Of a DNA stretch of 64,000 nucleotides, positions 8,289 to 17,555 are shown piece after piece. The notes beneath the pieces are model-generated. The model had not been told where the DNA came from. It worked only from the letters and a program-made list of their open reading frames with translations, and ran no database searches. This stretch comes from GWE2-40-63 sp050179685 (GTDB lineage Bacteria > Bacteroidota > Bacteroidia > Bacteroidales > SZUA-534), in the NCBI GenBank assembly GCA_050179685.1, contig JBFXEW010000018.1, positions 45,622-109,621 of the forward strand, written 5' to 3'. Positions within the stretch are counted from its first letter, which is position 1. Each line of letters starts with the position of its first letter. The position numbers were made by a program, and so were the translations under genes.

Positions 8289-9992
8289 ATGGCTAAGCGA
8301 CTAATCAGAAATTACCTGGATAAAGATTTAGAAATTACTACGTTTCAGGATATAAAACCTTATTATGACGAACTGCTTAAACGGGAGTTAAACTCACCCG
8401 ACCAGGTATGGCAATGGTTGCTCGACCGCAGTGAGCTTGAAAGCGTTATTAGCGAAGATATGGGTTGGCGTTACATAAAAATGAACTGCCAGACCGATGA
8501 TAAGAAACTAGCCGAACATTTTAACACTTTTGTTTCAGAAATAGACCCGGATATTGCCCTGGCTGCAAACCAACTCGATAAAAAATTTATGGATGAGCAA
8601 GTCCAGAAGCATATCGATAAAGCCCGTCTTTTTACCGTTATTCGCGAAACCAAAAAAGAACTCGATTTATTTCGTGAAGAGAATGTGCCGCTTGAAGCTG
8701 AACTCCAAAAAATGGAACAGGATTTTGGGCAAATCGCCTCAAAAATGACGGTACACTATCAAAACAAAGAGCTAACCCTGCAGGAGGCTTCGAATTTTTT
8801 AAAAGACACCAATCGTAAGGTACGCGAAGAGGTTTATCACTTAATTAACAATCGTCGTCTGGCCGATACCGACACCCTCAACAATTTATTAAGCAAACAG
8901 ATAAAACTTCGTCATCAGATAGCTTTAAATGCCGGATTCAGCAATTTTCGCGATTACAAATTCAAAAGCATGGGCCGCTTTGATTATAATGTAGCCGATT
9001 GCTACAATTTCCACAGCGCAGTTGCCCACGATGTGGTTCCCATGAACGAGGATTTGTTTAAAATCAGAAAATCAAAATTAAAAGTCGATACGCTACGCCC
9101 CTGGGATTTGGATGTTGATGAGGAATTGAAAGCTCCCCTGAAACCCTTTGATACAGTTAGCGATTTAATCCGGAAAACGGTGTATTGTTTTCGCGATTTG
9201 GATTTGGAATTTGGAATCTACCTGAACGAGATGGATAAAATGGGCTACCTCAACCTCGACTCGCGCAAACATAAAGCGCCGGGTGGATTTAACTACCCGC
9301 TGCACGAAAGCAATGTGCCGTTTATCTTTATGAACGCCACCGGAAACCTCGACGATATGGTAACCATGCTCCACGAAGGGGGACACGCCATTCATGCCTA
9401 CCTTACCGCCCATCTCGATTTGGTTCACTTTAAAGAAATTCCTTCAGAAATTGCCGAATTGGCGTCGATGAGTATGGAGTTGATAACCATGGATTACTGG
9501 CATCATTTTTTCGATAACGAAGCCGATTTAAAACGAGCCAAGCGAACCCATTTGCAAAACATTTTAAGTGTTCTTCCCTGGGTTGCTAAAATCGATAAAT
9601 TCCAGCACTTTCTTTATGAGAATCCCAATCATACGCACGAAGAGCGGAATAAAGCCTGGGCTGAAATAAACAAAGAATTTTGTGGTGAAACGGTTGATTT
9701 TACGGGGCTCGAAAAATACCAGCAAAACATCTGGCAACGCCAGTTACATATATTTGAAGTTCCTTTTTACTACATTGAATACGGAATTGCCCAACTGGGT
9801 GCCATTGCCATTTGGAAGAACTTTAAGCAAGACAAAAAACAAGCGCTGGAACAATATAAAAATGCCTTAAAAATGGGATACACATCGCCCATTCCCGAAG
9901 TTTACAAAGCTGCCGGTATTAAATTTGATTTCAGTGATGCCTACATTCAGGAATTAATGGACTTTGTTAAAGCTGAACTGGTGCTTTTGTAA
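8289..9992 (+). CDS. M3 family oligoendopeptidase
   Basis: The 567-residue protein carries the gluzincin motif H362-E363-G-G-H366 in MLHEGGHAIHAY. A downstream glutamate segment (EIPSEIAELASMSMEL) supplies the third zinc ligand. Length, the helical N-terminal half and the C-terminal YIEYGIAQLGAIAIW segment match PepF/oligoendopeptidase F. It is a cytoplasmic zinc peptidase that cleaves short peptides. No signal peptide is present. Confidence 0.92.
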   Translation: MAKRLIRNYLDKDLEITTFQDIKPYYDELLKRELNSPDQVWQWLLDRSELESVISEDMGWRYIKMNCQTDDKKLAEHFNTFVSEIDPDIALAANQLDKKFMDEQVQKHIDKARLFTVIRETKKELDLFREENVPLEAELQKMEQDFGQIASKMTVHYQNKELTLQEASNFLKDTNRKVREEVYHLINNRRLADTDTLNNLLSKQIKLRHQIALNAGFSNFRDYKFKSMGRFDYNVADCYNFHSAVAHDVVPMNEDLFKIRKSKLKVDTLRPWDLDVDEELKAPLKPFDTVSDLIRKTVYCFRDLDLEFGIYLNEMDKMGYLNLDSRKHKAPGGFNYPLHESNVPFIFMNATGNLDDMVTMLHEGGHAIHAYLTAHLDLVHFKEIPSEIAELASMSMELITMDYWHHFFDNEADLKRAKRTHLQNILSVLPWVAKIDKFQHFLYENPNHTHEERNKAWAEINKEFCGETVDFTGLEKYQQNIWQRQLHIFEVPFYYIEYGIAQLGAIAIWKNFKQDKKQALEQYKNALKMGYTSPIPEVYKAAGIKFDFSDAYIQELMDFVKAELVLL

Positions 9993-10025
9993 AGCAACTT
10001 TGCTATTCAAAAGCACGTTTTCAAT

Positions 10026-12074
10026 TCATCTTTTTGAGCTGGAATCAATTAATTGCAAAGCTTCTTCAACGGTTTTAACCGGAAGTTGGCATACATTTCC
10101 TTCGCAAACATATATCAGGGTTTCATGGTCGCTCCATCGGTCTTGTAACAAGGGTAACTCATTGGAATTTTCGGCATGATCGGCCCCTGCAATAATTACC
10201 CGTGGATGGTAGTAAGTACAAAAATAATTTTTTAGTTTCAGCGAATCGGGTCCCATAAATACCACCTGATAAACCGGTTGCACAAACTTTAATGAAACCT
10301 GTGCCCAATTTCCATAATAGGCAGCATTTTGTTCAATATCAGGTAAGGTATTGGCCACCATTTGCCGGGCTTTGTCTATGTAATCGGTTTTTGACAGCAA
10401 GGTTCCGAGTACAAAAAGGTTTTGCGCCATTATGGAATTTGACGAGGGAATTACATTATCGGCCAGTTCCATTTTCCGAACCATCAGTTCATGAAATTTC
10501 TTATTGGTATAAAAAAACATACCCGATGTTTCGTCCTCAAAATTTTCGATAACGTAAGAACATAATCTTTCCGCATCGGCAAGCCATTGCAAATTAAAAG
10601 TTGTCTGATACAAGCGGGTAAATAACTGGATTACCAAAGCGTAATCGTCGAGCAGAGCCTCAATGTTCGATTTACCCATTTTGTGGTTACGATGCAAACG
10701 CCCATCGCTTTTCCAGAGATTATTTTTTATAAAGGTTGCATTCTTTAAGGCTACGTTTAAATAAAGTGGATTTCCGAACGCTTCGTTGGCATCGACAAAA
10801 CCCAGGGCCATTAGCGCATTCCACGAGGTTAAAACCTTATCGTCAAGGGCCGGATGAACCCGCTGTTTACGCTTTGCAAACAACTTTTTCATTGCCTGCT
10901 TAACCTGTTCAGCAAGTATGTCATCGCTCCAGCCGGTCTGATTTTTTACTGCCTCAACATTGGTAATCCATAAAATATTTGAACCTTCCCAATTGCCTTT
11001 TTCGCTTACATTAAAAAGCGGACAAAACCAAGTTGCTTCATTTCTCAATACGCTTTCTATTTCCTCTTTGCTCCAAACGTAAAATTTACCTTCTACCCCT
11101 TCGCTATCGGCATCGAACGAGGCATAAAAAGCACCATCGTTACGCATCATCTCACGCAAAATAAAATCTAGGGTTTGTTCTACAACCTGCTGGTGCAATG
11201 GGTTTTTTGTGAATTTACAGGCATTTGCATACAAAGAGATCAATTGCCCATTATCATAGAGCATCTTTTCGAAATGGGGTACTTTCCATTGCGCATCGAC
11301 ACTGTAGCGTGAAAAACCACCACCCACCTGATCGTAAATTCCTCCCCGGGCCATTTTTTTCAATGTTAATTCCAAATGTTGTTGTATGTCTTTTTGTTTA
11401 AACCGATGCGCATAATCCAACAAAAACTGATAGCCCGATGGCATGGGAAATTTTGGCGCCCGTTGATTTCCACCCCATTCGTTATCGAAATAGCGCTCCC
11501 AGTTCTGAACCGCCCAATGAATGTAATCTTCGGAGAAATTTTCAAAGGGCTTTTTTTGCGTTACGAGTTCCTGCGCCTGAATTCCCTGAGCCAAATCGTT
11601 AGCTACCTGAAGAACCTTATCCTTTTCCTGATGAAAAGTGGTAGCCAAAGCTTCCAAAACCTGAGTCCATTGCCCGGGCCGGTAATAAGTTCCTCCATAA
11701 ACGGGTCGGCCATCGGGTAGCGTAAAACAATTTAATGGCCAGCCGCCACTGCCGGTTAATAATTGCACAGCCGTCATGTAAACCTGATCCACATCGGGGC
11801 GCTCTTCCCTATCTACCTTAATACAAACGTAGTTTTGATTCATTATAGCGGCTATTCGCTCATCTTCAAAACTCTCATGTTCCATTACATGACACCAATG
11901 ACAGGCAGCATAGCCAATGCTTACCAGCACCAGCTTGTTTTCATTCTTAGCTTTTTCAAACGCTTCATGGCCCCAGGCATGCCAATTCACCGGATTGTGA
12001 GCATGTTGCAAAAGGTAGGGACTGGTTTCGTGAATGAGTTTATTGGTAAATTTGGGTGTATCGGCTTGTTTCAT
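10026..12074 (-). CDS. DUF255 thioredoxin-fold protein (YyaL/SPATA20-like)
   Basis: The 682-residue protein starts TNKLIHETSPYLLQHAHNP, the family hallmark. A thioredoxin-like domain contains the redox motif ACHWCHVMEHESF (~59-71). A long (alpha/alpha)6-barrel like that of glycan epimerases follows (GGIYDQVGGGFSRYSVD, VPHFEKMLYDN). Homologues include human SPATA20. The reaction is not established. Length is normal, and the CxxC is intact. A short 3' region separates it from the peptidase gene on the other strand. Confidence 0.9.
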   Translation of the reverse strand: MKQADTPKFTNKLIHETSPYLLQHAHNPVNWHAWGHEAFEKAKNENKLVLVSIGYAACHWCHVMEHESFEDERIAAIMNQNYVCIKVDREERPDVDQVYMTAVQLLTGSGGWPLNCFTLPDGRPVYGGTYYRPGQWTQVLEALATTFHQEKDKVLQVANDLAQGIQAQELVTQKKPFENFSEDYIHWAVQNWERYFDNEWGGNQRAPKFPMPSGYQFLLDYAHRFKQKDIQQHLELTLKKMARGGIYDQVGGGFSRYSVDAQWKVPHFEKMLYDNGQLISLYANACKFTKNPLHQQVVEQTLDFILREMMRNDGAFYASFDADSEGVEGKFYVWSKEEIESVLRNEATWFCPLFNVSEKGNWEGSNILWITNVEAVKNQTGWSDDILAEQVKQAMKKLFAKRKQRVHPALDDKVLTSWNALMALGFVDANEAFGNPLYLNVALKNATFIKNNLWKSDGRLHRNHKMGKSNIEALLDDYALVIQLFTRLYQTTFNLQWLADAERLCSYVIENFEDETSGMFFYTNKKFHELMVRKMELADNVIPSSNSIMAQNLFVLGTLLSKTDYIDKARQMVANTLPDIEQNAAYYGNWAQVSLKFVQPVYQVVFMGPDSLKLKNYFCTYYHPRVIIAGADHAENSNELPLLQDRWSDHETLIYVCEGNVCQLPVKTVEEALQLIDSSSKR

Positions 12075-12169
12075 GTCTCAATTTTTCTGTTATAAACGGA
12101 ATATAAAATTCACTATTAACAGCAAACAAGCCGAAATCGAAAAGGTTGGGAATGGTTCGCAAAAAGCTA

Positions 12170-12196
12170 AAAAAAGCCGGTTCTAATCAACCGGCT
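12170..12196 (-). terminator. Terminator of the galactan gene cluster
   Basis: Reverse-strand stem AGCCGGTT/AACCGGCT with a 6-base loop is followed by a T-run. It lies 29 bases after the stop of the GH53 gene. Confidence 0.82.
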
Positions 12197-12224
12197 ATAT
12201 ACTTTATTGATTTTATTACTAGTT

Positions 12225-13649
12225 TTAGTTCAGGTACTTTTTACTCAACTCATCATAAATTGAAATTACCTGGGTAACTTCGCCTTTCTGATTGAACATA
12301 TCGGTATGCCAGTTTAAGGGTTCCCAAATGCAGGCTCCTTTTCCCATGTTATCAGGTAATCCAAACGAAATATCGTGAACCTCTTTTTTAAATCCCGAGT
12401 ATTCGACCACATTTACCGGTTTATTATACCGCTGAATTAAATCGTTGAGATTACTATTCAAATCGTTAAGAGTTCCATGCCAACGTGAATAATAAGATAA
12501 ACCTATTACATCGAAAGTCACACCCCGGGCAATCATGTTATCGAGCCAAAAAACGGCTTCTTTATTCTGCCCTCCTAAGGCAATATGCATCATAAGGGGA
12601 ACTTCAGGAGCAACATTTTTTGCTCCGGCTACACCTGCTTTTAATAATTCAGCCAATTGGTCGGGATTACCAATATGTCCTTCGGGCCAAAGCAATCCAT
12701 GATTAATTTCGTTGCCAATCTGGACCATATCGGGCAATAATTTGTGGCTTTTAAATGTCTTGAGAACTCTTGCAGTATATTGTTCCACAGAATCTTTCAA
12801 CGTTTCAAAATCTAGGTTTTGCCAGGCTAAAGGTTTATATTGCTGTTGTGGATCGGCCCAATAATCGCTGTAATGGAAATCGAGCAAAAGTTTCATTCCG
12901 GCATCTTTTACCCGCTGTGCCATTTTAAGCGTGTAATCCAACCCACAATAACCCATTTGAGGAGCATACCCTTTTTCGTTTTCCGGATTCACAAAAATTC
13001 GTAACCTGATGCAATTAAAGCCGTGTGATTTTAGCAAAGATAAGGCATCAACAGCGCTACCATTTTCATAAAACTTCATTCCCCGATCCTCTAACTGAGG
13101 CAAAAAAGAAACATCGGCACCAATCATCTTATCGATGGTTTTTGTTGTTGGTACCAATTGTTCCCTCGTTGGCTTTTTGTATTCAAAAGTTGAATCAAGG
13201 GTATGAATTTCATGTGCTCCGGGCCAAAGTTTTTCGGAACGGGCTTCAACTTTTACAATCCCGGGATTCGTTCCTGCCAAAAGTTTCAGCTGACAAACTC
13301 CATGTTGCAATTGACAAACCGTATAATTCAGGCCTGCTGTATCGGTAAACCATTCAAGCTGAGAACCATCGACACCTGTAATGGATGCATCGCCGCGTAG
13401 GTAAACCTGTATGGTATTATTTGCTATACGAATCTCTTTTCCCAGACTGTCGGTGACTGCTATCCGTAAATTAGCCTCATCAGCTCCATTAGCAATTAGT
13501 GTGGTGCTGTAGCTTGTTAACATAAGCGAAACAGGAACTCCTGAATCAAACTGCATTAAGGGTGAATAATCGACTAATTCCTGTTGAGGTTGCTTACACT
13601 GCATTAATCCGAACAAAAGAAACAAGATTAAATAAGATTTACTTTTCAT
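12225..13649 (-). CDS. GH53 endo-beta-1,4-galactanase with N-terminal Ig-like domain (lipoprotein)
   Basis: From the ATG at 13649 the protein starts MKSKSYLILFLLFGLMQC, a lipoprotein signal. The longer frame adds 16 unlikely residues. A beta-sandwich domain (~25-150, Big-type) precedes the GH53 barrel, which begins at IGADVSFLPQLEDRG. The acid/base glutamate sits in MVQIGNEINHG and the nucleophile in VNVVEYSGF. GH53 enzymes cut beta-1,4-galactan of pectin side chains (arabinogalactan I). This is the third gene of a minus-strand cassette with a GH2 enzyme and a second GH53. Surface exposure is inferred from the lipoprotein signal. Confidence 0.9.
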   Translation of the reverse strand: MKSKSYLILFLLFGLMQCKQPQQELVDYSPLMQFDSGVPVSLMLTSYSTTLIANGADEANLRIAVTDSLGKEIRIANNTIQVYLRGDASITGVDGSQLEWFTDTAGLNYTVCQLQHGVCQLKLLAGTNPGIVKVEARSEKLWPGAHEIHTLDSTFEYKKPTREQLVPTTKTIDKMIGADVSFLPQLEDRGMKFYENGSAVDALSLLKSHGFNCIRLRIFVNPENEKGYAPQMGYCGLDYTLKMAQRVKDAGMKLLLDFHYSDYWADPQQQYKPLAWQNLDFETLKDSVEQYTARVLKTFKSHKLLPDMVQIGNEINHGLLWPEGHIGNPDQLAELLKAGVAGAKNVAPEVPLMMHIALGGQNKEAVFWLDNMIARGVTFDVIGLSYYSRWHGTLNDLNSNLNDLIQRYNKPVNVVEYSGFKKEVHDISFGLPDNMGKGACIWEPLNWHTDMFNQKGEVTQVISIYDELSKKYLN

Positions 13650-13730
13650 AATTAAATAAGTATAAGAATGGTAATCGCTATTTTTTGATAAAAGCATGGT
13701 ACTATCAATTAAAAAACTTGTTAATCAGCT

Positions 13731-16133
13731 TTATTCAACAACAATGTCAAGTGTTCCTGGGGTTAGATCTTCTGCCCGGGCTTCAAGCTTATAAATACCT
13801 TTTTGGGAACCGACCTTTAATATTACTGTAGCAATACCTGCTTCTGCTTCTATAGGATTCCTTCCGATGATTTGAAAATCGCCGGTCCCTATAAAGTTAA
13901 CCTCGGGAGTAGCATCCGGAACCACAGTTCCGTTTTTATCAACAATGGCTGCATATAAAAATACCACATCGTTTACTCCACTTTGCAGCGCTTTACCACT
14001 TTTGTCGTACCACAGTTTTAATGTTGTCGCTTTTTCCGGAGTTTTAACCGTATCGGCAACCACAACCGAATTATTGACCAAACCCTGAGCAACAGCAATT
14101 CCCGGAATAAAAGCCTGCATTTTAAACGTAAACGGCGGATGAGGTAAATGGGTACTGTTCACATCCTGATCAGCTAGCTGCGTTCCAATCAATGAATCGT
14201 TTACAAACAAGCGAACCTGCTCGCAATTGCTGTAGATTTTTAAATCTTTATCCGATTCATTATTATAATAACCTGAAATCGCAACCATAGGTTTTCCAAA
14301 AGGATCAAGGGTTGATTCACTGATATCTGCCTGACTTTTATAAAAATAATAGGCAAATTTGGGCAAGCGGAAAATATCCATAATACCCGAAGCTTCCAAA
14401 TCGGGAGCATAACCCCGGTTGTAATCGTACATTAACCAATTGGCATCGCCCACTGCGGGCCCGGCCAGATTGCTGTTGTGTGCTTCCTGATAATTCAATG
14501 CCTGCTGTGCCAGGCGCCTGGCTCCGTGACCCCTCAACTGGCGCGAAGTGCGTTCCTCTTCACTTAAATTTTTAAATGCTTTTTGATTAAAACCGGCATT
14601 TTGGGCATAATATTCCCAATCGCCGTATTCAGCAATAAAGATGGGTTTGTTTTTACTGTAACTATTCCAGTAGTGAGGTGGTTTTGCATGCTGGCGTGCG
14701 GGTATAAACACATCGTAAATGGTGTCTAACCAACCGCAAGTGTAAACATCGGGATGTGGATACTCCTCGTGAACAGCCTGATGAGCCTGTTCCATGAATT
14801 CAGTTGTCATCCCCGATTCGTTTAACGATGCTTCCCAAAGAATAATGGACGGATGATTCCGATCGCGCCGAACCATTTTTCGGACATCGTTAAGTGCATT
14901 ATTTTGAAATTCCTGGTTACCAAAAAATTGCCAGCCCGGAATAGCATCCATCACCAATAAGCCCAATTCATTACAGGCCTTTAAAAACGATTCACTGTGC
15001 GGATAATGCGATAAACGAACCATATTAAAACCGGCTTCTTTTATTTTAAAAGCATCGCGGTAATTGGCATTGTCCGATAATGCATAGCCAATATACGGGT
15101 ATTCCTGATGACGATTGGTTCCTCGTATTTTTATCGGTTTTCCATTAAGTTCAAAACCATTTTTAGCTGTAAATTTAAAAGTCCGGATGCCAACAGCAAG
15201 TGTTTGTACATCATAAACCGTATCAGCCGAAAGCACTTCAACCTGTAATTTATATAAGGCTGGGTTTTGGGTCGACCACAATTCCGGCTTTGTAAGCTCA
15301 AACATTAAACTCAAATCTGCTTTTTCTCCTGAGTTTATTGAGGTGACTTTTGATACTTCCACTGCAACCTGCTCCTGGTTCTTATCGAAAAGCATTGCTC
15401 TGATTTGGGTACTTTTATTCCAGGAGTAATTATTCGCTACTTCGGCAACAATATGAATCGTTGCACGCTCATTCGAAACTTTATCGTAAGTAACAAAAAT
15501 ACCTCCACCAGCTACTTTATTGGCAGCCATAACATCGGTAATATGCAACTTATTTGCTACCTGGAGCCAAACATTCCGGTAAATACCACTGAAAATATTA
15601 AAGTCGAGATCGGCCAAAGGCTTTCCTGGCGGAACCAGGGAATTATCTTCGTTATTCAGCTTAACTACCAAAAGGTTTTTTCCGGTAAACCTGACTTTAT
15701 CGGTAATATCGATGTGAAATGGCAAATAGCCCCCTAAATTGGTATGAACCAGATTTCCATTCAGATAAACTTCGGCTACCTGCATGGCTCCTTCAAAATA
15801 CAAAGCCAATTGTTTTTCTTTGTAAGATTCTGGCAATTCAAAAATCTTTCGGTACACACAGTTTCCCTGCCATTGAGCTCCGTCGATTACTAATGGTTCA
15901 ATAGAAGCCGTATGAGGAAGTGACACATTTTCCCAGCTAATGGCATTTTCCGGGTAAAAAATAGTCGTGTCTTTTTCAATTTCCGGGGCTTTACTAAATT
16001 GCCAGTCTGAATTAAACAGAACTTTTTCCGAATTCATTAAGGTAACTGAACCATTATTTGTGCAAGCACTTAATGCAAGCACTAAAATCACCATCAGACT
16101 ATTAAATTTCTGCATCACTGACTTATTTAACAT
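13731..16133 (-). CDS. GH2 beta-galactosidase-like lipoprotein
   Basis: The 800-residue protein has a lipoprotein signal (LMVILVLALSAC). GH2 domain order follows: sugar-binding jelly roll (WQGNCVYRKIFELPES, NGNLVHTNLGGYLPF), Ig-like domain, catalytic barrel (KIRGTNRHQEYPYIG) and C-terminal DUF4982/Ig-like domains. The acid/base is in LWEASLNESGM and the nucleophile in FIAEYGDWEYY. It probably releases galactose from oligosaccharides made by the flanking GH53 enzymes. The ATG at 16115 (MQKFNSL) is an alternative start. The upstream GH53 stop lies 3 bases away, so the genes form an operon. Confidence 0.9.
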   Translation of the reverse strand: MLNKSVMQKFNSLMVILVLALSACTNNGSVTLMNSEKVLFNSDWQFSKAPEIEKDTTIFYPENAISWENVSLPHTASIEPLVIDGAQWQGNCVYRKIFELPESYKEKQLALYFEGAMQVAEVYLNGNLVHTNLGGYLPFHIDITDKVRFTGKNLLVVKLNNEDNSLVPPGKPLADLDFNIFSGIYRNVWLQVANKLHITDVMAANKVAGGGIFVTYDKVSNERATIHIVAEVANNYSWNKSTQIRAMLFDKNQEQVAVEVSKVTSINSGEKADLSLMFELTKPELWSTQNPALYKLQVEVLSADTVYDVQTLAVGIRTFKFTAKNGFELNGKPIKIRGTNRHQEYPYIGYALSDNANYRDAFKIKEAGFNMVRLSHYPHSESFLKACNELGLLVMDAIPGWQFFGNQEFQNNALNDVRKMVRRDRNHPSIILWEASLNESGMTTEFMEQAHQAVHEEYPHPDVYTCGWLDTIYDVFIPARQHAKPPHYWNSYSKNKPIFIAEYGDWEYYAQNAGFNQKAFKNLSEEERTSRQLRGHGARRLAQQALNYQEAHNSNLAGPAVGDANWLMYDYNRGYAPDLEASGIMDIFRLPKFAYYFYKSQADISESTLDPFGKPMVAISGYYNNESDKDLKIYSNCEQVRLFVNDSLIGTQLADQDVNSTHLPHPPFTFKMQAFIPGIAVAQGLVNNSVVVADTVKTPEKATTLKLWYDKSGKALQSGVNDVVFLYAAIVDKNGTVVPDATPEVNFIGTGDFQIIGRNPIEAEAGIATVILKVGSQKGIYKLEARAEDLTPGTLDIVVE

Positions 16134-16136
16134 TGG

Positions 16137-17351
16137 TTATTTCTGGTAATCGTATTTCATAAACTGGATGGTCTCTGTTAATTCACCCGAAAAATTGAAG
16201 AAAGTGCAATTTTCCCACGATGAACCGGTTCCCCATAAGTCTTTCATTTGTGAAGTTACCCAGGCGGGTTCCCAATACATAATTCCACTGGCTCCCGCGT
16301 CAATAAGATTTTGAGTTAAATCGATCAGGAACTGTTTCTGGCCTTCGGGCGAATAAGCATATTTAGCAATTGGACTTTGTCCTCCAAAAATATTATTGTA
16401 CCCGTCGTTGTTTTCACTGGTAAAAGCATAGGCTGTTTCGAGCACCATAATGTCGCGATTAAACTTATTCTTAACCTGGGTTACTAATGCAGGAAGGTTA
16501 TCGAAACTCACCGTAGTATGCCAGTTGGGATAATATGAAAACCCAATGATGTCAAAATCGGTAACCCCTGCTTTGTTAATCATATCGGTGAACCACCAGT
16601 CTAAATTTTTGGGATCAGCAACATGGAGTGTAATCAAAGTTTTCTTATTGTATTTTTTATCGATGTCGCGAACTGCATTTATTCCGGCATTAAATACTTT
16701 ACCGGCATTACTCCAGTTTCCATCGCAAACTGACAATTTTGGGAAAGTTGCCGGTACATTGGTAAACATCATGCCACAATTGGTTTCGTTACCAATTTGC
16801 ACCATTTCAGGTAACAAGCCTTTTTCGGCTAAAACCGACAATACACTATACGTATAGTTGTAAACTGAATCAGCTAACACATCGATGCTGGTAATATTTT
16901 CCCAGGCCTGGGGAACATCCTGATGGCCAGGATCGGCCCAGGTATCGGAATAATGAAAATCGAGATTGACTTGCAAGCCTTGTTCTTTTGCCCGTTCAAT
17001 GCTTTTAAGCACATCGGGGAAACCACTGTACAAGGGAGTTTCTTCGCTGTACAAATCGTAAACCCAAGAGGGGTTATGCCACAAGCGCAGGCGAATAATA
17101 TGTGCTCCCTGTTCCTTAAAAATTAAATACGGATCTTTAAATTCGCCACTTACTTTATAAGTTCCACCATTATCCTCAATTTGATTCACATACGATAAAT
17201 CGGCACCAAAAATAAAGGCAGTTATAGAATCACCGGGTTCTTCAACAGGCGGCTTTTCACCCGGTTTTTCATCTTTGGTACAGGCACTGCTCACAACAAA
17301 CACGCCTAATAAAGCAAAAAATAAGATTATCACAATTCTATTCATCATCAA
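16137..17351 (-). CDS. GH53 endo-beta-1,4-galactanase (lipoprotein)
   Basis: The 404-residue protein has the lipoprotein signal MMMNRIVIILFFALLGVFVV..SSAC. The GH53 barrel starts at FIFGADLSYVNQIEDNGGTY. The acid/base glutamate is in MVQIGNETNCG and the nucleophile in IMVLETAYAF. Unlike the paralogue at 12225 it lacks the Ig-like domain. Two GH53 enzymes flanking a GH2 suggest stepwise breakdown of beta-1,4-galactan. This is the first gene of the cassette. No SusC/SusD pair or hybrid two-component regulator is nearby. Confidence 0.92.
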   Translation of the reverse strand: MMMNRIVIILFFALLGVFVVSSACTKDEKPGEKPPVEEPGDSITAFIFGADLSYVNQIEDNGGTYKVSGEFKDPYLIFKEQGAHIIRLRLWHNPSWVYDLYSEETPLYSGFPDVLKSIERAKEQGLQVNLDFHYSDTWADPGHQDVPQAWENITSIDVLADSVYNYTYSVLSVLAEKGLLPEMVQIGNETNCGMMFTNVPATFPKLSVCDGNWSNAGKVFNAGINAVRDIDKKYNKKTLITLHVADPKNLDWWFTDMINKAGVTDFDIIGFSYYPNWHTTVSFDNLPALVTQVKNKFNRDIMVLETAYAFTSENNDGYNNIFGGQSPIAKYAYSPEGQKQFLIDLTQNLIDAGASGIMYWEPAWVTSQMKDLWGTGSSWENCTFFNFSGELTETIQFMKYDYQK

Positions 17352-17505
17352 TGCATTTTAAATTCAAAGCTCTAAGTTAATTGAAAAGCCTTAAACTTTT
17401 ATAATAAAGTTTTTTAATAATGAAGCATTCACTTTTTCAAAATATTTATTGGCTGATAATCTGGTACTTGTAAAGTCAAGTTTAAAAAACAAGAATTATA
17501 AAAAC

Positions 17506-17536
17506 AAAAAGCCCCGCCAACAAGGGCAGGGCTTTT
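17506..17536 (-). terminator. Terminator of gdhA
   Basis: The reverse-strand stem is GC-rich (AAGCCCTGCC paired with GGCGGGGCTT) and is followed by T-run, 20 bases after the gdhA stop. Confidence 0.85.
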
Positions 17537-17555
17537 AGAGTTCGTTTATTGTGAA

